A stretch of 32,073 nt of DNA. It comes from Rheinheimera baltica DSM 14885. GTDB lineage: Bacteria; Pseudomonadota; Gammaproteobacteria; Enterobacterales; Alteromonadaceae. How positions within the stretch are numbered: the stretch's first letter is position 1; each line of letters begins with the position of its first letter. Position numbers and translations under genes: made by a program. This document shows positions 1 through 9,011 of the stretch, one piece after another. Under the pieces are notes generated by a model. The model saw only the letters and a list, made by a program, of their open reading frames with translations. It was not told where the DNA came from and made no database searches. The stretch spans positions 1 through 32,073 of the forward strand of contig NZ_AUDG01000049.1 in NCBI RefSeq assembly GCF_000425345.1, in the 5' to 3' direction.

Positions 1-16
1 CACTTCCCAGTTTTTA

Positions 17-22
17 AGTCAA
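17..22 (-). promoter_or_regulatory. Possible third rRNA-type promoter (-35 only)
   Basis: The minus strand reads TTGACT here, followed by exactly 16 bases to the window edge. The two upstream promoters also use 16-base spacers, so a -10 element, if present, would lie immediately outside. Only half the promoter is visible, so this is tentative. Confidence 0.3.
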
Positions 23-108
23 GCGTGACGATTATTCTTTTTTAAAAACATTCGTCACACCTGACTTTCTTTCCTGTTTCACCGTGTTAAACACCACCGT
101 GAAGCGAG

Positions 109-142
109 GGCGCCATTTTAGTGATTTAAGCCAGTCTGTCAA
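109..142 (-). promoter_or_regulatory. rRNA operon promoter P2
   Basis: On the minus strand there is a perfect -35 TTGACA (137-142), a 16-base spacer and the -10 TAAAAT (115-120), followed directly by a GC-rich GGCGCC discriminator (109-114). A 16-base spacer with a GC-rich discriminator is typical of stringently controlled ribosomal RNA promoters in gammaproteobacteria. It points left, off the window. No rRNA sequence itself is present, so the target operon is inferred. Confidence 0.72.
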
Positions 143-215
143 GCGTCTTTTTTAAAGATTTTTGCGAACCATCTTAACTCACCCGAAGCACCCTTACTGC
201 AGCACCCCGTGGCAT

Positions 216-280
216 GGCGCGCATTATAGGGCGTTTTGAAACTCGTGCAAGGGGTTATTTAATAAAAACATAGCTTTTTA
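216..280 (-). promoter_or_regulatory. rRNA operon promoter P1 with AT-rich upstream element
   Basis: Minus strand: -35 TTGCAC (245-250), 16-base spacer, consensus -10 TATAAT (223-228), then the discriminator GCGCGCC (216-222). The sequence behind the -35 (about 255-280) is almost purely A/T, as expected of an UP element that binds the alpha C-terminal domain of RNA polymerase. The architecture matches gammaproteobacterial rrn P1 promoters. yrdA starts on the opposite strand about 80 bases away, so the two transcription units diverge. Region 1-358 holds no gene. Confidence 0.78.
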
Positions 281-361
281 GATCGTTCGCATAAAGTTTC
301 AACGATAAGCGCTTTTTTAGTACATTTACTGCATAATAACTCAGCATTAAAGGAGATTATG

Positions 362-892
362 ATGATAAGAGCATATAAAGGTATCTCCCCCGCTTTGGGA
401 AAAGGTACATATATAGATAGTTCGAGCGTACTGATAGGTGATGTAGTATTAGGTGATGATGTCAGTATCTGGCCTTTAGTGGCTGCTCGTGGCGATGTGA
501 ACTTTATTCGCATTGGCAACAGAACCAATATACAAGATGGTTCGATATTGCATTTATCTCGTTCCAGTAAAAGTAAACCTGAAGGTTCACCACTTATTAT
601 CGGTGACGATGTTACTGTCGGTCATAAAGTCATGCTGCACGGTTGTACGCTCGGAAATCGGATACTAGTTGGTATGGGCGCCATTGTTATGGATGACGTT
701 ATAGTAGAAGACGACGTTATTATTGGTGCCGGCAGTCTAGTACCACCAGGTAAACATCTGCAAAGTGGTTATTTGTATGTTGGCAGCCCGGTGAAACAAG
801 CTCGCCCTCTTAATGCAGACGAAAAGTCGTTTCTTAAGGAATCAGCGGCTAACTATGTGCTGCTTAAAAACGACTATCTGGCACAGGATTAA
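362..892 (+). CDS. yrdA: Gamma-carbonic anhydrase family protein YrdA
   Basis: This is a left-handed beta-helix protein of the gamma-carbonic anhydrase/hexapeptide-repeat family. It shows repeated [LIV]-G-x-x-x-x-[IV] units. The three histidines expected to bind the metal are in ILHLS (about residue 64), VGHKV (88) and MLHGC (93). About 176 residues is the family norm. Two consecutive ATG codons lie at 359 and 362; the AGGAG at 351-355 is six bases from the second, so 362 is preferred. The true substrate of bacterial YrdA proteins is not settled, and carbonic anhydrase activity is often weak or absent. The stop codon overlaps that of the convergent yrdB by four bases. Confidence 0.93.
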   Translation: MIRAYKGISPALGKGTYIDSSSVLIGDVVLGDDVSIWPLVAARGDVNFIRIGNRTNIQDGSILHLSRSSKSKPEGSPLIIGDDVTVGHKVMLHGCTLGNRILVGMGAIVMDDVIVEDDVIIGAGSLVPPGKHLQSGYLYVGSPVKQARPLNADEKSFLKESAANYVLLKNDYLAQD

Positions 893-1125
893 AGCCAGAT
901 TTCACCAACACTATTATAAGCGTCGTTAGCAATAGCATGCTCGGCGCTATCTTCCCAGTTAAACGCATCAGCTTTTACCTGTTGTAGAAAGTCATCAGCA
1001 GATACATTCTGTGGCAAACGAATAAAGCAGTTCACTCTTAAGCCTGACACCAGGCAAGTAAATGCTACAGCCTGTTTAGCAACATCATAGTAAAAGTCAC
1101 TATTAAAAATCAGCTGTTGGTTCAT
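889..1125 (-). CDS. yrdB: DUF1488 family protein YrdB
   Basis: This is a 78-residue soluble protein of the DUF1488 family, function unknown. It matches E. coli YrdB in size and position, next to aroE and yrdA. The C-terminal part (about residues 42-70) is rich in acidic and alanine residues. Its ATG overlaps the aroE stop codon in an ATGA arrangement, so it is probably translated by coupling to aroE. Its own stop overlaps the yrdA stop from the other strand. Confidence 0.88.
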   Translation of the reverse strand: MNQQLIFNSDFYYDVAKQAVAFTCLVSGLRVNCFIRLPQNVSADDFLQQVKADAFNWEDSAEHAIANDAYNSVGEIWL

Positions 1126-1937
1126 TTAAAGAGCTGTGCTTTTAATAAGGCCATCACTGGTTCTATATTAGGTCGTTTGCCTCGCCAGATGTAAAACGCT
1201 TCTGCTGCTTGCGACAATAACATACCCAAACCATCGGCTATATGTAATACACCTTGCGCTTGGGCCCATTGTAAAAAAGGAGTCGGTTCAGGGCCATACA
1301 GCATGTCATAGGCAAGTGTGCAATGTTGCATATGAACCGCACTGATTTGCGGGCGTTCACCACTCAAGCCAGATGACGTTGCATTTATGACTAACGCATA
1401 TTGCAATGTAGCTATTTGCTCAAAACTGCATGCTTGCACTCTGGCATCAAAACTATTTGCTATAGCAATAGCTTTGCTTTCAGTGCGATTAGCCAATACT
1501 ATTTTTGACACACCCGCATCAAGTAAAGGACCTATAACGCCTCGACTGGCACCACCTGCCCCGAGTAGAAGTAATGTGGCCCCCAATAGCTGAAAACCAA
1601 GCCGGTTCAAATCCGCGACTAAACCTATACCATCGGTATTATCCCCACATAAATTCCCGGACTTATCTATATAAAGAGTATTTACCGCGCCCGCTTGCTG
1701 CGCCCTGTCAGAAAGTATGTCAGCCAGCAGAAAAGCCTGCTCTTTAAAAGGTACTGTGACATTTGCCCCCTTACCCCCCAACCCAACAAAGCGATGCCAA
1801 CTGTCGGCAAAGCCATCTAGTGGTGCTAACATAGCCTCGTAAGTCAGCCGCTCTTCGCATTGCATAGCAAACTGAGAATGAATAAAAGGTGATTTCGATT
1901 GCCCTATAGGATTACCGAATACAGCATAATGGTCCAA
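1122..1937 (-). CDS. aroE: Shikimate dehydrogenase (NADP+)
   Basis: It reduces 3-dehydroshikimate to shikimate with NADPH, the fourth step of the chorismate pathway. Visible signatures: shikimate-binding SKSPF (Ser14, Ser16), catalytic Lys65 in NVTVPFK, Asp102 in GDNTDG, the Rossmann loop GAGGAS (126-131) and NRT (150-152), which selects the NADP phosphate. Length 271 matches the family (E. coli 272). The start is TTG: no ATG or GTG lies in frame nearby, and MDHYAVFGNP aligns with the E. coli start. No clear Shine-Dalgarno precedes it. It is divergent from the haemoglobin gene with only five bases between the start codons, so the promoters must overlap the coding ends. Confidence 0.96.
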   Translation of the reverse strand: MDHYAVFGNPIGQSKSPFIHSQFAMQCEERLTYEAMLAPLDGFADSWHRFVGLGGKGANVTVPFKEQAFLLADILSDRAQQAGAVNTLYIDKSGNLCGDNTDGIGLVADLNRLGFQLLGATLLLLGAGGASRGVIGPLLDAGVSKIVLANRTESKAIAIANSFDARVQACSFEQIATLQYALVINATSSGLSGERPQISAVHMQHCTLAYDMLYGPEPTPFLQWAQAQGVLHIADGLGMLLSQAAEAFYIWRGKRPNIEPVMALLKAQLFK

Positions 1938-1942
1938 AACAA

Positions 1943-2389
1943 ATGTCCATAAAGAAGTTAGTAAAGATGATTTTTAATAAAACGACGGTAAATAGCAAGC
2001 CACATCCCACTCCTGAGCAAACTCCTTATATTATGATGGGTGGCGAATACTGTGTAAGACGTTTAGCGAATCGCTTTTATGACATTATGCAAAGCGACCC
2101 ACTAGCCAAAGAGCTGTATGCTATTCATCCGCTGCCACTGGATACTATCCGGCAAAAGTTTTTTGAATACTTGTCAGGCTGGTTAGGTGGGCCAGCACTG
2201 TTTGAACAAAAATATGGACACCCGAGACTACGCGCCAGGCATATGCCATTTACCGTTAACGAGCAGCTACGGGATCAGTGGATGCTATGTATGAATAAGG
2301 CGTTAGATGAGGTAGTAGAAGATAAGTTACTGCGGGAAGGCATTCGCCAGTCTATCGGTCAACTGGCGAGCCATATGATTAATTGCTAA
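1943..2389 (+). CDS. Group II truncated haemoglobin
   Basis: This is a small 2-on-2 globin of the truncated group II type (YjbI-like), cytoplasmic and haem-binding. Such proteins handle oxygen, nitric oxide or peroxide. Key positions are present: Tyr46 (B10) in NRFYDIM, proximal His100 (F8) in RARHMPF and Trp113 (G8) in RDQWM, the hallmark tryptophan of groups II and III. The first 25 residues are a non-conserved extension. The ATG at 1967 with AAAGAAG nine bases upstream may be the real start, since the ATG at 1943 has no visible ribosome-binding site. The last codon overlaps the convergent hemF stop by four bases; hemF makes a haem precursor, a plausible but unproven functional link. Confidence 0.9.
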   Translation: MSIKKLVKMIFNKTTVNSKPHPTPEQTPYIMMGGEYCVRRLANRFYDIMQSDPLAKELYAIHPLPLDTIRQKFFEYLSGWLGGPALFEQKYGHPRLRARHMPFTVNEQLRDQWMLCMNKALDEVVEDKLLREGIRQSIGQLASHMINC

Positions 2390-3318
2390 TCATTCAACTT
2401 TAACCAATCCTGTGGTTTAAGATAACGCTCGTATAGTATAGCTTCAGGGCTGTCTTGCTCTGGTTCAAAACCATATTGCCACCTAACCAGCGGCGGCATC
2501 GACATCAGTATTGATTCTGTTCTGCCGCCGCTTTGTAAGCCAAATAAAGTGCCACGGTCATACACCAGGTTAAACTCAACATAGCGCCCGCGCCGATAAA
2601 GCTGAAACTGACGTTCTTTGTCGCCATAAGGTGTCGCCTTACGCTTTTCTATTATCGGCAAGTAAGCAGGAATAAACGCTTCACCCACGGCCTGCATCAG
2701 TGCAAAACTTTGCTCAAAACCCGGAGCATTTAGGTCATCAAAAAATAATCCGCCGACACCACGCGTTTCGTTGCGATGCTTCAGGTAGAAGTATTCGTCG
2801 CACCATTTCTTATAGTCAGGATAATACTCAGAGCCAAAAGGATCGACTGCCGTTTTCGCAGTTTGGTGCCAGTGCACAACATCTTCTTCAAATGGATAAT
2901 ACGGCGTTAAGTCAAAGCCGCCCCCAAACCACCATACTGGTGTTTCACCGTCTTTTTCAGCGATAAAGAACCGCACATTTGCATGCGTAGTAGGCACATA
3001 TGGATTATTAGGGTGAATGACCAAAGAAACACCGCAAGCATTAAAGCTTCGACCTGCAAGTTCAGGCCGGTGCGCCGTTGCAGACGCAGGCATATTGGCA
3101 CCAAATACATGTGAGTAATTAACACCGGCTTGCTCGAATACCTTGCCAGCCGTTAACACGCGGCTCTTGCCGCCTCCGCCCTCAGGTCGCTGCCAGGCAT
3201 CCTCAACAAACTGCGCAGCGCCATCAGCCTGCTCCAGTGTTTTACAAATAGCATCCTGCAATTGCTGCAAGAACTGCTGAACGGTGGCTAAATGGTCATG
3301 CGGTTGACTCTGTGTCAC
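2386..3318 (-). CDS. hemF: Oxygen-dependent coproporphyrinogen III oxidase
   Basis: It performs the aerobic oxidative decarboxylation of coproporphyrinogen III to protoporphyrinogen IX in haem synthesis; the enzyme is a cytoplasmic homodimer. Strong family blocks are visible: [18 protein letters not shown] (residues about 102-119), [14 protein letters not shown] (about 128-142), [11 protein letters not shown] and the C-terminal [16 protein letters not shown]. Length 310 is close to the usual 300. It starts with GTG, preceded by AAGGAG at good spacing; that site lies inside the 3' end of tsaC, whose stop is one base upstream, which suggests translational coupling. Confidence 0.97.
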   Translation of the reverse strand: MTQSQPHDHLATVQQFLQQLQDAICKTLEQADGAAQFVEDAWQRPEGGGGKSRVLTAGKVFEQAGVNYSHVFGANMPASATAHRPELAGRSFNACGVSLVIHPNNPYVPTTHANVRFFIAEKDGETPVWWFGGGFDLTPYYPFEEDVVHWHQTAKTAVDPFGSEYYPDYKKWCDEYFYLKHRNETRGVGGLFFDDLNAPGFEQSFALMQAVGEAFIPAYLPIIEKRKATPYGDKERQFQLYRRGRYVEFNLVYDRGTLFGLQSGGRTESILMSMPPLVRWQYGFEPEQDSPEAILYERYLKPQDWLKLND

Positions 3319-3319
3319 A

Positions 3320-3874
3320 TTAACTCCTTACAATATCGCCGGTTAAGGCATTACGGATTTGGCTAGGCTGTGTCGCCCCCCCCAAATCGCCAGGCATAAT
3401 AGCAGACAATTTACCGGCCATTCTTTGCTCCAACTCAATACGGTCGGTTATAGCAGGTTGCCCGGATAAATTAGCACTGGTTGAGACAACAGGTTTGCCA
3501 TAAGCAATACACATTTGTTGTACTACAGGATGCCCACTTACCCTCACAGCAACAGAGTTAAAATTTCCAGTTATCCACTTAGGGGCCGTTTTACTTGCAG
3601 GCAGTACCCAGCTAACATGGCCTGGCCAACTTGAAAATATCTGGTACCGCTTCTCTGAAGGAATCGCGTCGTCATCCACATAGGGCAAAAGCTGAGAATA
3701 ATTGGCTGCAATTAAAATTAGTCCCTTGTCAACCGGCCGCTGTTTGATTGCCAATAATGCCATTACCGCAGCTTCGTGGTCTGGATCGCAGCCTAGGCCA
3801 TACACGGCTTCTGTAGGGTAAGCGATGACTTCACCATTATTTAATGCTTGTAAAACGGATTCAAGTTTTGTCAT
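3320..3874 (-). CDS. tsaC: Threonylcarbamoyl-AMP synthase TsaC (YrdC/RimN family)
   Basis: It makes threonylcarbamoyl-AMP from threonine, bicarbonate and ATP for the t6A37 modification of ANN-decoding tRNAs. The YrdC fold is recognisable by [11 protein letters not shown] (residues about 21-31), KQRP in the region Kx[10 protein letters not shown] and STSANLSG near residues 132-139. Its 184 residues match the single-domain TsaC form, not the longer Sua5. The ATG has only a distant AAGGT as a ribosome-binding site. It heads the tsaC-hemF-aroE-yrdB minus-strand run and is divergent from purE. Confidence 0.95.
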   Translation of the reverse strand: MTKLESVLQALNNGEVIAYPTEAVYGLGCDPDHEAAVMALLAIKQRPVDKGLILIAANYSQLLPYVDDDAIPSEKRYQIFSSWPGHVSWVLPASKTAPKWITGNFNSVAVRVSGHPVVQQMCIAYGKPVVSTSANLSGQPAITDRIELEQRMAGKLSAIMPGDLGGATQPSQIRNALTGDIVRS

Positions 3875-3919
3875 GGACTTAGTTTACCTTGGCAAATTTA
3901 ACGAAAAACACAGTTAAAA

Positions 3920-3948
3920 TTTTCTTCAGAAGCGCAACTGGCTATAAT
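3920..3948 (+). promoter_or_regulatory. Probable purEK promoter
   Basis: A perfect -10 TATAAT (3943-3948) lies 45 bases before the purE ATG. The best -35 at 17-base spacing is TTTTCT (3920-3925), which is weak. No convincing PurR palindrome was seen in 3875-3993. Confidence 0.5.
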
Positions 3949-3993
3949 AGCGACTTCACGTTAATAGTTCATCACGTACAGAAGGAAACAACA

Positions 3994-4485
3994 ATGCAAG
4001 TTGGCATCATCATGGGTTCTACTTCAGACTGGCCTACTATGAAACACGCCGCTGATATGCTGGATAATTTCGGTATTGCCTATGAAACCAAAGTTGTTTC
4101 CGCACACCGCACCCCACAGTTGCTGGCAGATTATGCTAACAGTGCGGCTAGCCGTGGCTTGAAAGTGATAATTGCCGGTGCCGGTGGTGCAGCCCATTTA
4201 CCTGGTATGGCGGCTGCTTTCACCAGCCTTCCGGTACTGGGAGTACCTGTGCAGTCTAAAGCACTAAAAGGCATTGATTCTTTACTATCCATAGTACAAA
4301 TGCCAAAAGGCGTGGCAGTAGGTACTTTGGCCATTGGTGACGCTGGGGCTGCAAACGCTGGCTTACTGGCGGCGCAAATTTTAGCCACAAATATTCCAGA
4401 GCTGATGGCTAAAATTGATGATTTTCGTAAAGCACAAACCGAGATGGTATTAAACCAGCCTGACCCATCACAGGTGACACTATGA
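3994..4485 (+). CDS. purE: N5-carboxyaminoimidazole ribonucleotide mutase
   Basis: This class I PurE converts N5-CAIR to CAIR in purine synthesis. It shows GSTSDWPTM (residues 8-16), SAHRTP with the catalytic His, [12 protein letters not shown] and [18 protein letters not shown]. The length, 163 residues, fits the class. The start at 3994 is supported by GAAGGA at 3981-3986; the open frame extends upstream to 3889, but that part runs over the promoter. It overlaps purK by four bases (ATGA), the usual coupled purEK arrangement. Confidence 0.96.
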   Translation: MQVGIIMGSTSDWPTMKHAADMLDNFGIAYETKVVSAHRTPQLLADYANSAASRGLKVIIAGAGGAAHLPGMAAAFTSLPVLGVPVQSKALKGIDSLLSIVQMPKGVAVGTLAIGDAGAANAGLLAAQILATNIPELMAKIDDFRKAQTEMVLNQPDPSQVTL

Positions 4486-5615
4486 AAGTGTTAGTGCTTG
4501 GCTCAGGCCAACTTGCGCGGATGATGTCGCTTGCTGGCGCGCCGTTAAACATCAGCATTAGTGCCTACGACGTCAATACAGACGCCATCGTACATCCATT
4601 AACACAACAAGATCTGGGCAAAGGCCTGGCTAACGCTATCGCTGATGCCGATATTGTCACGGCCGAGTTTGAACATATCCCCCTTACCGTGTTAGCCCAA
4701 TGCCAACAAAGTGGTAAATTCCTTCCCGGAGAAACGGCCATTAAAGCGGGTGGTGACAGGCGATTAGAAAAACAGTTGCTAGATGATGCAGGAGTCCGCT
4801 CTGCCGCCTACCACATCGTTAATGTAGAAGCCGACTTTAATCATGCTATCACTACATTGGGCTTACCACTGGTGTTTAAAAGTGCCTTAGCCGGTTATGA
4901 TGGTAAAGGGCAATGGCGCTTAAAGCGCGCTGAAGACGCCGCAGAAGTATGGCAGCAAATCAGCGCTTTTTTAGCGGCCGATGAAAACCAAAGTATCGTT
5001 GCCGAACAGTTTATTCCCTTTCAACGTGAAGTATCTTTAATTGGTGCCCGCCGGGCAAACGGTGAAGTGAAAGTCTATCCGCTGACAGAAAATCACCATG
5101 TTAATGGCGTATTGAGTGTTTCATTAGCCGTACCAGGCAATGAACAATTGCAGCAGCAAGCACAAGCTATGTTTACCGCCGTTGCCAACAAGCTCAATTA
5201 TGTTGGTGTGTTGGCAATAGAGTTTTTTGACGTTGACGGTGAGCTATTAGTCAATGAGATTGCACCTCGGGTGCACAATTCAGGCCACTGGACACAACAA
5301 GGCGTTGATGTTTGTCAGTTCGAGCAACATTTACGCGCGGTGTGTGATATGCCATTAGGCAATTGCGAATTAGTTCGTCCAAGCCTGATGGTAAACATAT
5401 TAGGTGAAGACAAGGTGCCAGAAGCTATTTTGTCTATTTCTGGGGTCCACTTGCACTGGTACGGAAAGTCGAAGCGACCAGGCCGAAAAATGGGCCATAT
5501 CAATTTATCTGCCGCAAATAATAGTGAATTAAAAGCCCGCTTCGAACAGCTTATCAGCTTGCTTTCACCAGCAGCATTCCCTGAATTACAACTGATGGCT
5601 AATCGGCTTAACTAA
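4482..5615 (+). CDS. purK: N5-carboxyaminoimidazole ribonucleotide synthase
   Basis: This ATP-grasp enzyme converts AIR, bicarbonate and ATP to N5-CAIR, the substrate of PurE encoded just upstream. Visible: N-terminal [13 protein letters not shown], the ATP-grasp core [15 protein letters not shown] (about residues 131-146), [15 protein letters not shown], and [17 protein letters not shown] with the metal-binding glutamate and asparagine. The C-terminal part carries the Pur[14 protein letters not shown] block. Length 377 is slightly above E. coli PurK (355). Confidence 0.96.
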   Translation: MKVLVLGSGQLARMMSLAGAPLNISISAYDVNTDAIVHPLTQQDLGKGLANAIADADIVTAEFEHIPLTVLAQCQQSGKFLPGETAIKAGGDRRLEKQLLDDAGVRSAAYHIVNVEADFNHAITTLGLPLVFKSALAGYDGKGQWRLKRAEDAAEVWQQISAFLAADENQSIVAEQFIPFQREVSLIGARRANGEVKVYPLTENHHVNGVLSVSLAVPGNEQLQQQAQAMFTAVANKLNYVGVLAIEFFDVDGELLVNEIAPRVHNSGHWTQQGVDVCQFEQHLRAVCDMPLGNCELVRPSLMVNILGEDKVPEAILSISGVHLHWYGKSKRPGRKMGHINLSAANNSELKARFEQLISLLSPAAFPELQLMANRLN

Positions 5616-5631
5616 CGCTTATGCCGGCAGC

Positions 5632-6171
5632 TCAAGCGGCCGGCTGTTTCTCTGCACAGCCTTTATCTGCACAATATAGCCCACTTTTTTTCTCAATTAG
5701 CACCCCAAAACCGCAGCTGAGGCACACGCCTGCAACGGGTTTATCGTTCAGTAAAAACTTGCATTTAGGGTACTTATCGCAACCCCAGAACTGTTTACCA
5801 AACTTATTTACCCGCTCGGTCAGTTGGCCGTTGTTACATTTTGGGCAAGCTAATCTCTCAATGTCTGGCTGCTCACTATGCTCGTGCACCACAAAATTGC
5901 AATGCGGATAATCAGTACAACCGATAAACATGCCATAACGACCGTTTTTTACTGCAAGCGCATTGCCACACTGCGGGCAGGGTTCACTTTCCAGTACTTT
6001 TACAATACTGGTTTCATGCTGATGTAAAGCTTTAATATAGTTGCAGGCCGGATAAGCACTGCAACCAAGAAAAGGACCATTTTTACCTGATTTCATTGCC
6101 AGAGGTTGCTGGCATAGCGGACATAGCTGTTGCTGTAACGGCAGGTTAAATAAATTGGAATCAGCGGTCAT
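5632..6171 (-). CDS. yrdD: Topoisomerase-type C4 zinc-finger protein YrdD
   Basis: The protein is built of C4 zinc fingers of the type found at the C terminus of topoisomerase I. Three full copies follow CPxC-x(16-19)-C-x(4-5)-C, beginning CPLCQQ, CPQCGN and CPKCNN. A fourth, degenerate copy starts CLSCGFG and ends CADKGC. It probably binds single-stranded nucleic acid; the cellular role of YrdD is not established. It lies 15 bases after smg on the same strand and is convergent with purK. Confidence 0.88.
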   Translation of the reverse strand: MTADSNLFNLPLQQQLCPLCQQPLAMKSGKNGPFLGCSAYPACNYIKALHQHETSIVKVLESEPCPQCGNALAVKNGRYGMFIGCTDYPHCNFVVHEHSEQPDIERLACPKCNNGQLTERVNKFGKQFWGCDKYPKCKFLLNDKPVAGVCLSCGFGVLIEKKSGLYCADKGCAEKQPAA

Positions 6172-6186
6172 AAAAGGTTAAGCCGC

Positions 6187-6660
6187 TTAATGCAGCGGCC
6201 CTTCCGGTTCATCAAAAATAAGATCTTCCATTTGGGCGTAAGCAGTTTCATGGCCAGGAACATTAAATAACACCATCAACACTACCCACTTTAAATCTTC
6301 AAGGCTAATACTGTTGCTATCGAGTTCCATCACGCGGTCAATTACCATTTCTCTAGTTAATGCATCCAACACATTAACTTGCTCAAGAAAAAGTAAAAAA
6401 CCCTGACATTCAACATCCATTTTTGCCAGTTCTGGCGCACTGTAGATGCGAGTGGCATTAGAAATGCCCTTAGATAAATACGGTTTAACATGACTTTCCT
6501 GCAGCGCAGATAAGTTGTCGAGCCACTTTAACGCCTTAAAGATATCGTCGTCATGAAAACCTGCCCGGCTTAACTCTTTGGTCAGATCGGCATGATTAAC
6601 GTAAATATCAGATTCATTGTGAATATAGTTTTCGAACAGATAAACGAGGATATCAAACAT
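6187..6660 (-). CDS. smg: Smg family protein (DUF494)
   Basis: This 157-residue protein is a full-length member of the Smg/DUF494 family, linked by position to dprA in most gammaproteobacteria. It begins [13 protein letters not shown], the family's typical start, and its C terminus is acidic. No catalytic motif is known. GGAG lies about ten bases before the ATG. It starts two bases after the dprA stop, so it is very likely cotranscribed with dprA and the LysM gene. Confidence 0.9.
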   Translation of the reverse strand: MFDILVYLFENYIHNESDIYVNHADLTKELSRAGFHDDDIFKALKWLDNLSALQESHVKPYLSKGISNATRIYSAPELAKMDVECQGFLLFLEQVNVLDALTREMVIDRVMELDSNSISLEDLKWVVLMVLFNVPGHETAYAQMEDLIFDEPEGPLH

Positions 6661-6662
6661 AC

Positions 6663-7754
6663 TCAGGCACTCCTCACTCTTATGTAGCCACCAGGAACTG
6701 CTGCCACTTCACCCGCTAATTCAAGCTGCAACAGCGCTATTGTTGCGTCGGCGATAATAACACCGGCGCGCTCAGCAATCAGATCAACTGCGGTAACTTC
6801 ATCTCCTACGTTAGCCAACAACTGTCGGGCAAACAAGTCTGTTTCAATACTTTTTTCAGCTTCTGGTGCAATTTTTAGACAAGTCTTACCGAAAAAGCTC
6901 CACTCTTCCAATATATCGGCCACAGACGTCACTAATTTAGCCCCTTGCTGGATTAAGCTATGGCAACCTGCTGACTGTGGGCTATACACCGAACCTGGTA
7001 CAGCAAAAACATCACGACTGTACTCTGCGGCTAGATTCGCGCTAATCAAAGTGCCACTTTTCAACCCCGCTTCAACAACTATGGTGCCAATACTCAAACC
7101 CACCACTATTCTATTACGCTGCGGAAAAAGCTCAGCTCTGGCTTGAACGTCCGGGAAATACTCAGACACCAACGCCCCTTGCTCGGAAATAGCAGTAGCC
7201 AATGCTTTATTTGAAACAGGATACACCTGCTCCAAACCGTGCCCTAACACGGCAATAGTTAGACCGCCAACATGTAATGCACCCTTATGGCTTTCACTGT
7301 CGATACCACGTGCCATACCGCTGGTAATAACATAGCCTTGTTGGCTTAATTCGCTGGCAAAATTAAATGCCACTTTGCGACCAGTCGGTGTCGGTTGCCG
7401 GCTACCCACCATCGCTAACTGCTGTTGCGCCAACACATGGGGATCGCCTTTTACAAAAAGTATCAGGGGTGGCTGTTTTGTTTGTTTAAGTAAGGCGGGA
7501 TAAATTGGATCATTAAAAGTGACAATATGGTGATGCTCGGCTTGCTCCAGCCAACGTATTGCATAATCAGCCTTAGCATTGGCCTCGTAAGCTAAAATGT
7601 GCGCTTGTCGTTCGGTAAAGCCGATATTGCGTAAAGTGCTAGCGGGTAATTTTACCAGCTCTGCTGCTGAAATTTGCTCGCTAAGACGCTGAAACTTCAG
7701 ACCATCCAGGCCATGAACAGAGGCTAAAGCGAGCCAGTTGCGGATATCCTCCAT
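6663..7754 (-). CDS. dprA: DNA-processing protein DprA (Smf)
   Basis: DprA binds incoming single-stranded DNA and loads RecA during natural transformation; it also occurs in bacteria not known to be competent. The Rossmann-like core is evident: [46 protein letters not shown] and [12 protein letters not shown]. An N-terminal helical domain and a C-terminal winged helix (about the last 65 residues) are present. The ATG at 7754 is preferred because AAGGAG lies nine bases upstream; the frame stays open to a TTG at 7772 that contains that very site. It gives 363 residues. Confidence 0.95.
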   Translation of the reverse strand: MEDIRNWLALASVHGLDGLKFQRLSEQISAAELVKLPASTLRNIGFTERQAHILAYEANAKADYAIRWLEQAEHHHIVTFNDPIYPALLKQTKQPPLILFVKGDPHVLAQQQLAMVGSRQPTPTGRKVAFNFASELSQQGYVITSGMARGIDSESHKGALHVGGLTIAVLGHGLEQVYPVSNKALATAISEQGALVSEYFPDVQARAELFPQRNRIVVGLSIGTIVVEAGLKSGTLISANLAAEYSRDVFAVPGSVYSPQSAGCHSLIQQGAKLVTSVADILEEWSFFGKTCLKIAPEAEKSIETDLFARQLLANVGDEVTAVDLIAERAGVIIADATIALLQLELAGEVAAVPGGYIRVRSA

Positions 7755-7778
7755 ACAAACTGGCTCCTTCAAAATATC

Positions 7779-8888
7779 CTATAGATTTGCGACCTTATCC
7801 CCAATACGAATAGGTCGTGAAGTTTTGGTCACGATGGCGAAGCTGGTTCGCTCTGACACTTTGAACACCATCAACTCACCCACTTTTTCCCGTGGCAATT
7901 GAATCGTGCTGTCACCGAAATTTTTAAATATTTTTTGTAGCTTGCTGGCATCTTCAACGTAGACAGGGCCGTTTTTGCCATCAATTACCGTCGGAGAGTT
8001 ACGATAAATACCCAGCATGTACCCTGCTTTAAGCTCATTCAAGCTGCCACGGTTAAGCACAACCACATCCCACTTCGTCAATTCACGCAGGTTAGACGCT
8101 GACTCGATAAGACTACCATCGACTTCAACCTCCGGTCTTTGCATAACAAAGAACGCAGGCAACGCCTGCCCTTCCAATGCCGGCATTAACCGGTCGCCTT
8201 GTTTAATTTCGCGTTTCACGCTTAATACATTTAAAGACGCAGCTTCAACAGGTGTGTCTTCGGTCGCGTCTTTGCCGCTACGAAATGCACGCGCTGTTGC
8301 AACTAACTTGGTTTCATAACCCAACACTTCTTGGGTGTCTGGGTCGATGTAGGGCTTACCTTGTCGATAGACACCATACGATGCACCCGCCTCCAAAACA
8401 CCCTTAGCATAAATAATGTGATCTGCTGCTGAATTTTTCACATTCGCATTTGAACCCAAAATATAAGGAAGTCCAGCAATTCGTTCTTCAGTAAGTGATT
8501 GCTCAAACGTTAAGTAATGACGAATCATACTTAAAGGTAAGGTACTAACAGCATCTTCACTTTTCAGCGTTTTACGAATAGTCGGCGTTAAACGCTTCAC
8601 ATTGTCGTTTACTATTAAACGTGGCCGCCCTTCAGCGTCATAGATCAGGGTTAACGTATTCCCGGGATAGATTAGGTGTGGATTGTCTATTTGTGGGTTC
8701 ATTTGCCACAACTGTGGCCACAGCCAGGGTTCATTAAGATAAAGAGCCGAAATATCCCACAGCGTATCGCCCTTCTTAACAACATAGTTAGCAGGAGCGT
8801 CGTCGCGAATTTTTAAAACATCGGCGAACACATTAAAACAGCCACTCATGACTACCAAAGTGACAACTATTGCAATTTTTTTCAGCAT
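7779..8888 (-). CDS. Exported LysM-domain protein
   Basis: The N terminus is a signal sequence (KK, then a hydrophobic run to about residue 22). The sequence VMSGC could be a poor lipobox, but cleavage after VFA is equally possible. One LysM peptidoglycan-binding domain lies at about residues 34-82 (YVVKKGDTLWDIS to PGNTLTL). The remaining roughly 285 residues have no recognised domain. Start 8888 is chosen because AAGGAT lies seven bases upstream and it begins the signal sequence; the frame is open to 8930. It sits first in the LysM-dprA-smg-yrdD run, divergent from def, an arrangement common in this group. Role in the envelope is inferred. Confidence 0.88.
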   Translation of the reverse strand: MLKKIAIVVTLVVMSGCFNVFADVLKIRDDAPANYVVKKGDTLWDISALYLNEPWLWPQLWQMNPQIDNPHLIYPGNTLTLIYDAEGRPRLIVNDNVKRLTPTIRKTLKSEDAVSTLPLSMIRHYLTFEQSLTEERIAGLPYILGSNANVKNSAADHIIYAKGVLEAGASYGVYRQGKPYIDPDTQEVLGYETKLVATARAFRSGKDATEDTPVEAASLNVLSVKREIKQGDRLMPALEGQALPAFFVMQRPEVEVDGSLIESASNLRELTKWDVVVLNRGSLNELKAGYMLGIYRNSPTVIDGKNGPVYVEDASKLQKIFKNFGDSTIQLPREKVGELMVFKVSERTSFAIVTKTSRPIRIGDKVANL

Positions 8889-8914
8889 GCCTGCATCCTT
8901 GAGCGAATTCTTGT

Positions 8915-8947
8915 TGTAATTATTACACACTATGCTGTTAATACAGC
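8915..8947. promoter_or_regulatory. Two palindromes between the LysM gene and def
   Basis: TGTAATTATTACA (8915-8927) is a perfect inverted repeat with one central base. GCTGTTAATACAGC (8934-8947) has perfect five-base arms around four bases. Both lie in the 123-base divergent region and could be operators or promoter parts. The second is too tight for a LexA box, which needs eight bases between CTGT and ACAG. Confidence 0.35.
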
Positions 8948-9011
8948 GGATTAATGGCTAAAATTAAAACATACCACAACCTTTGAAACAAAGCATATTT
9001 TTGTAGGTGTT

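Noticed and set aside
3889..3993. Upstream extension of the purE frame by 35 codons
   Set aside because: It crosses the TATAAT promoter and has no ribosome-binding site; the ATG at 3994 has one and matches PurE proteins.
8934..8947. LexA (SOS) box
   Set aside because: CTGT and ACAG are separated by four bases instead of eight.
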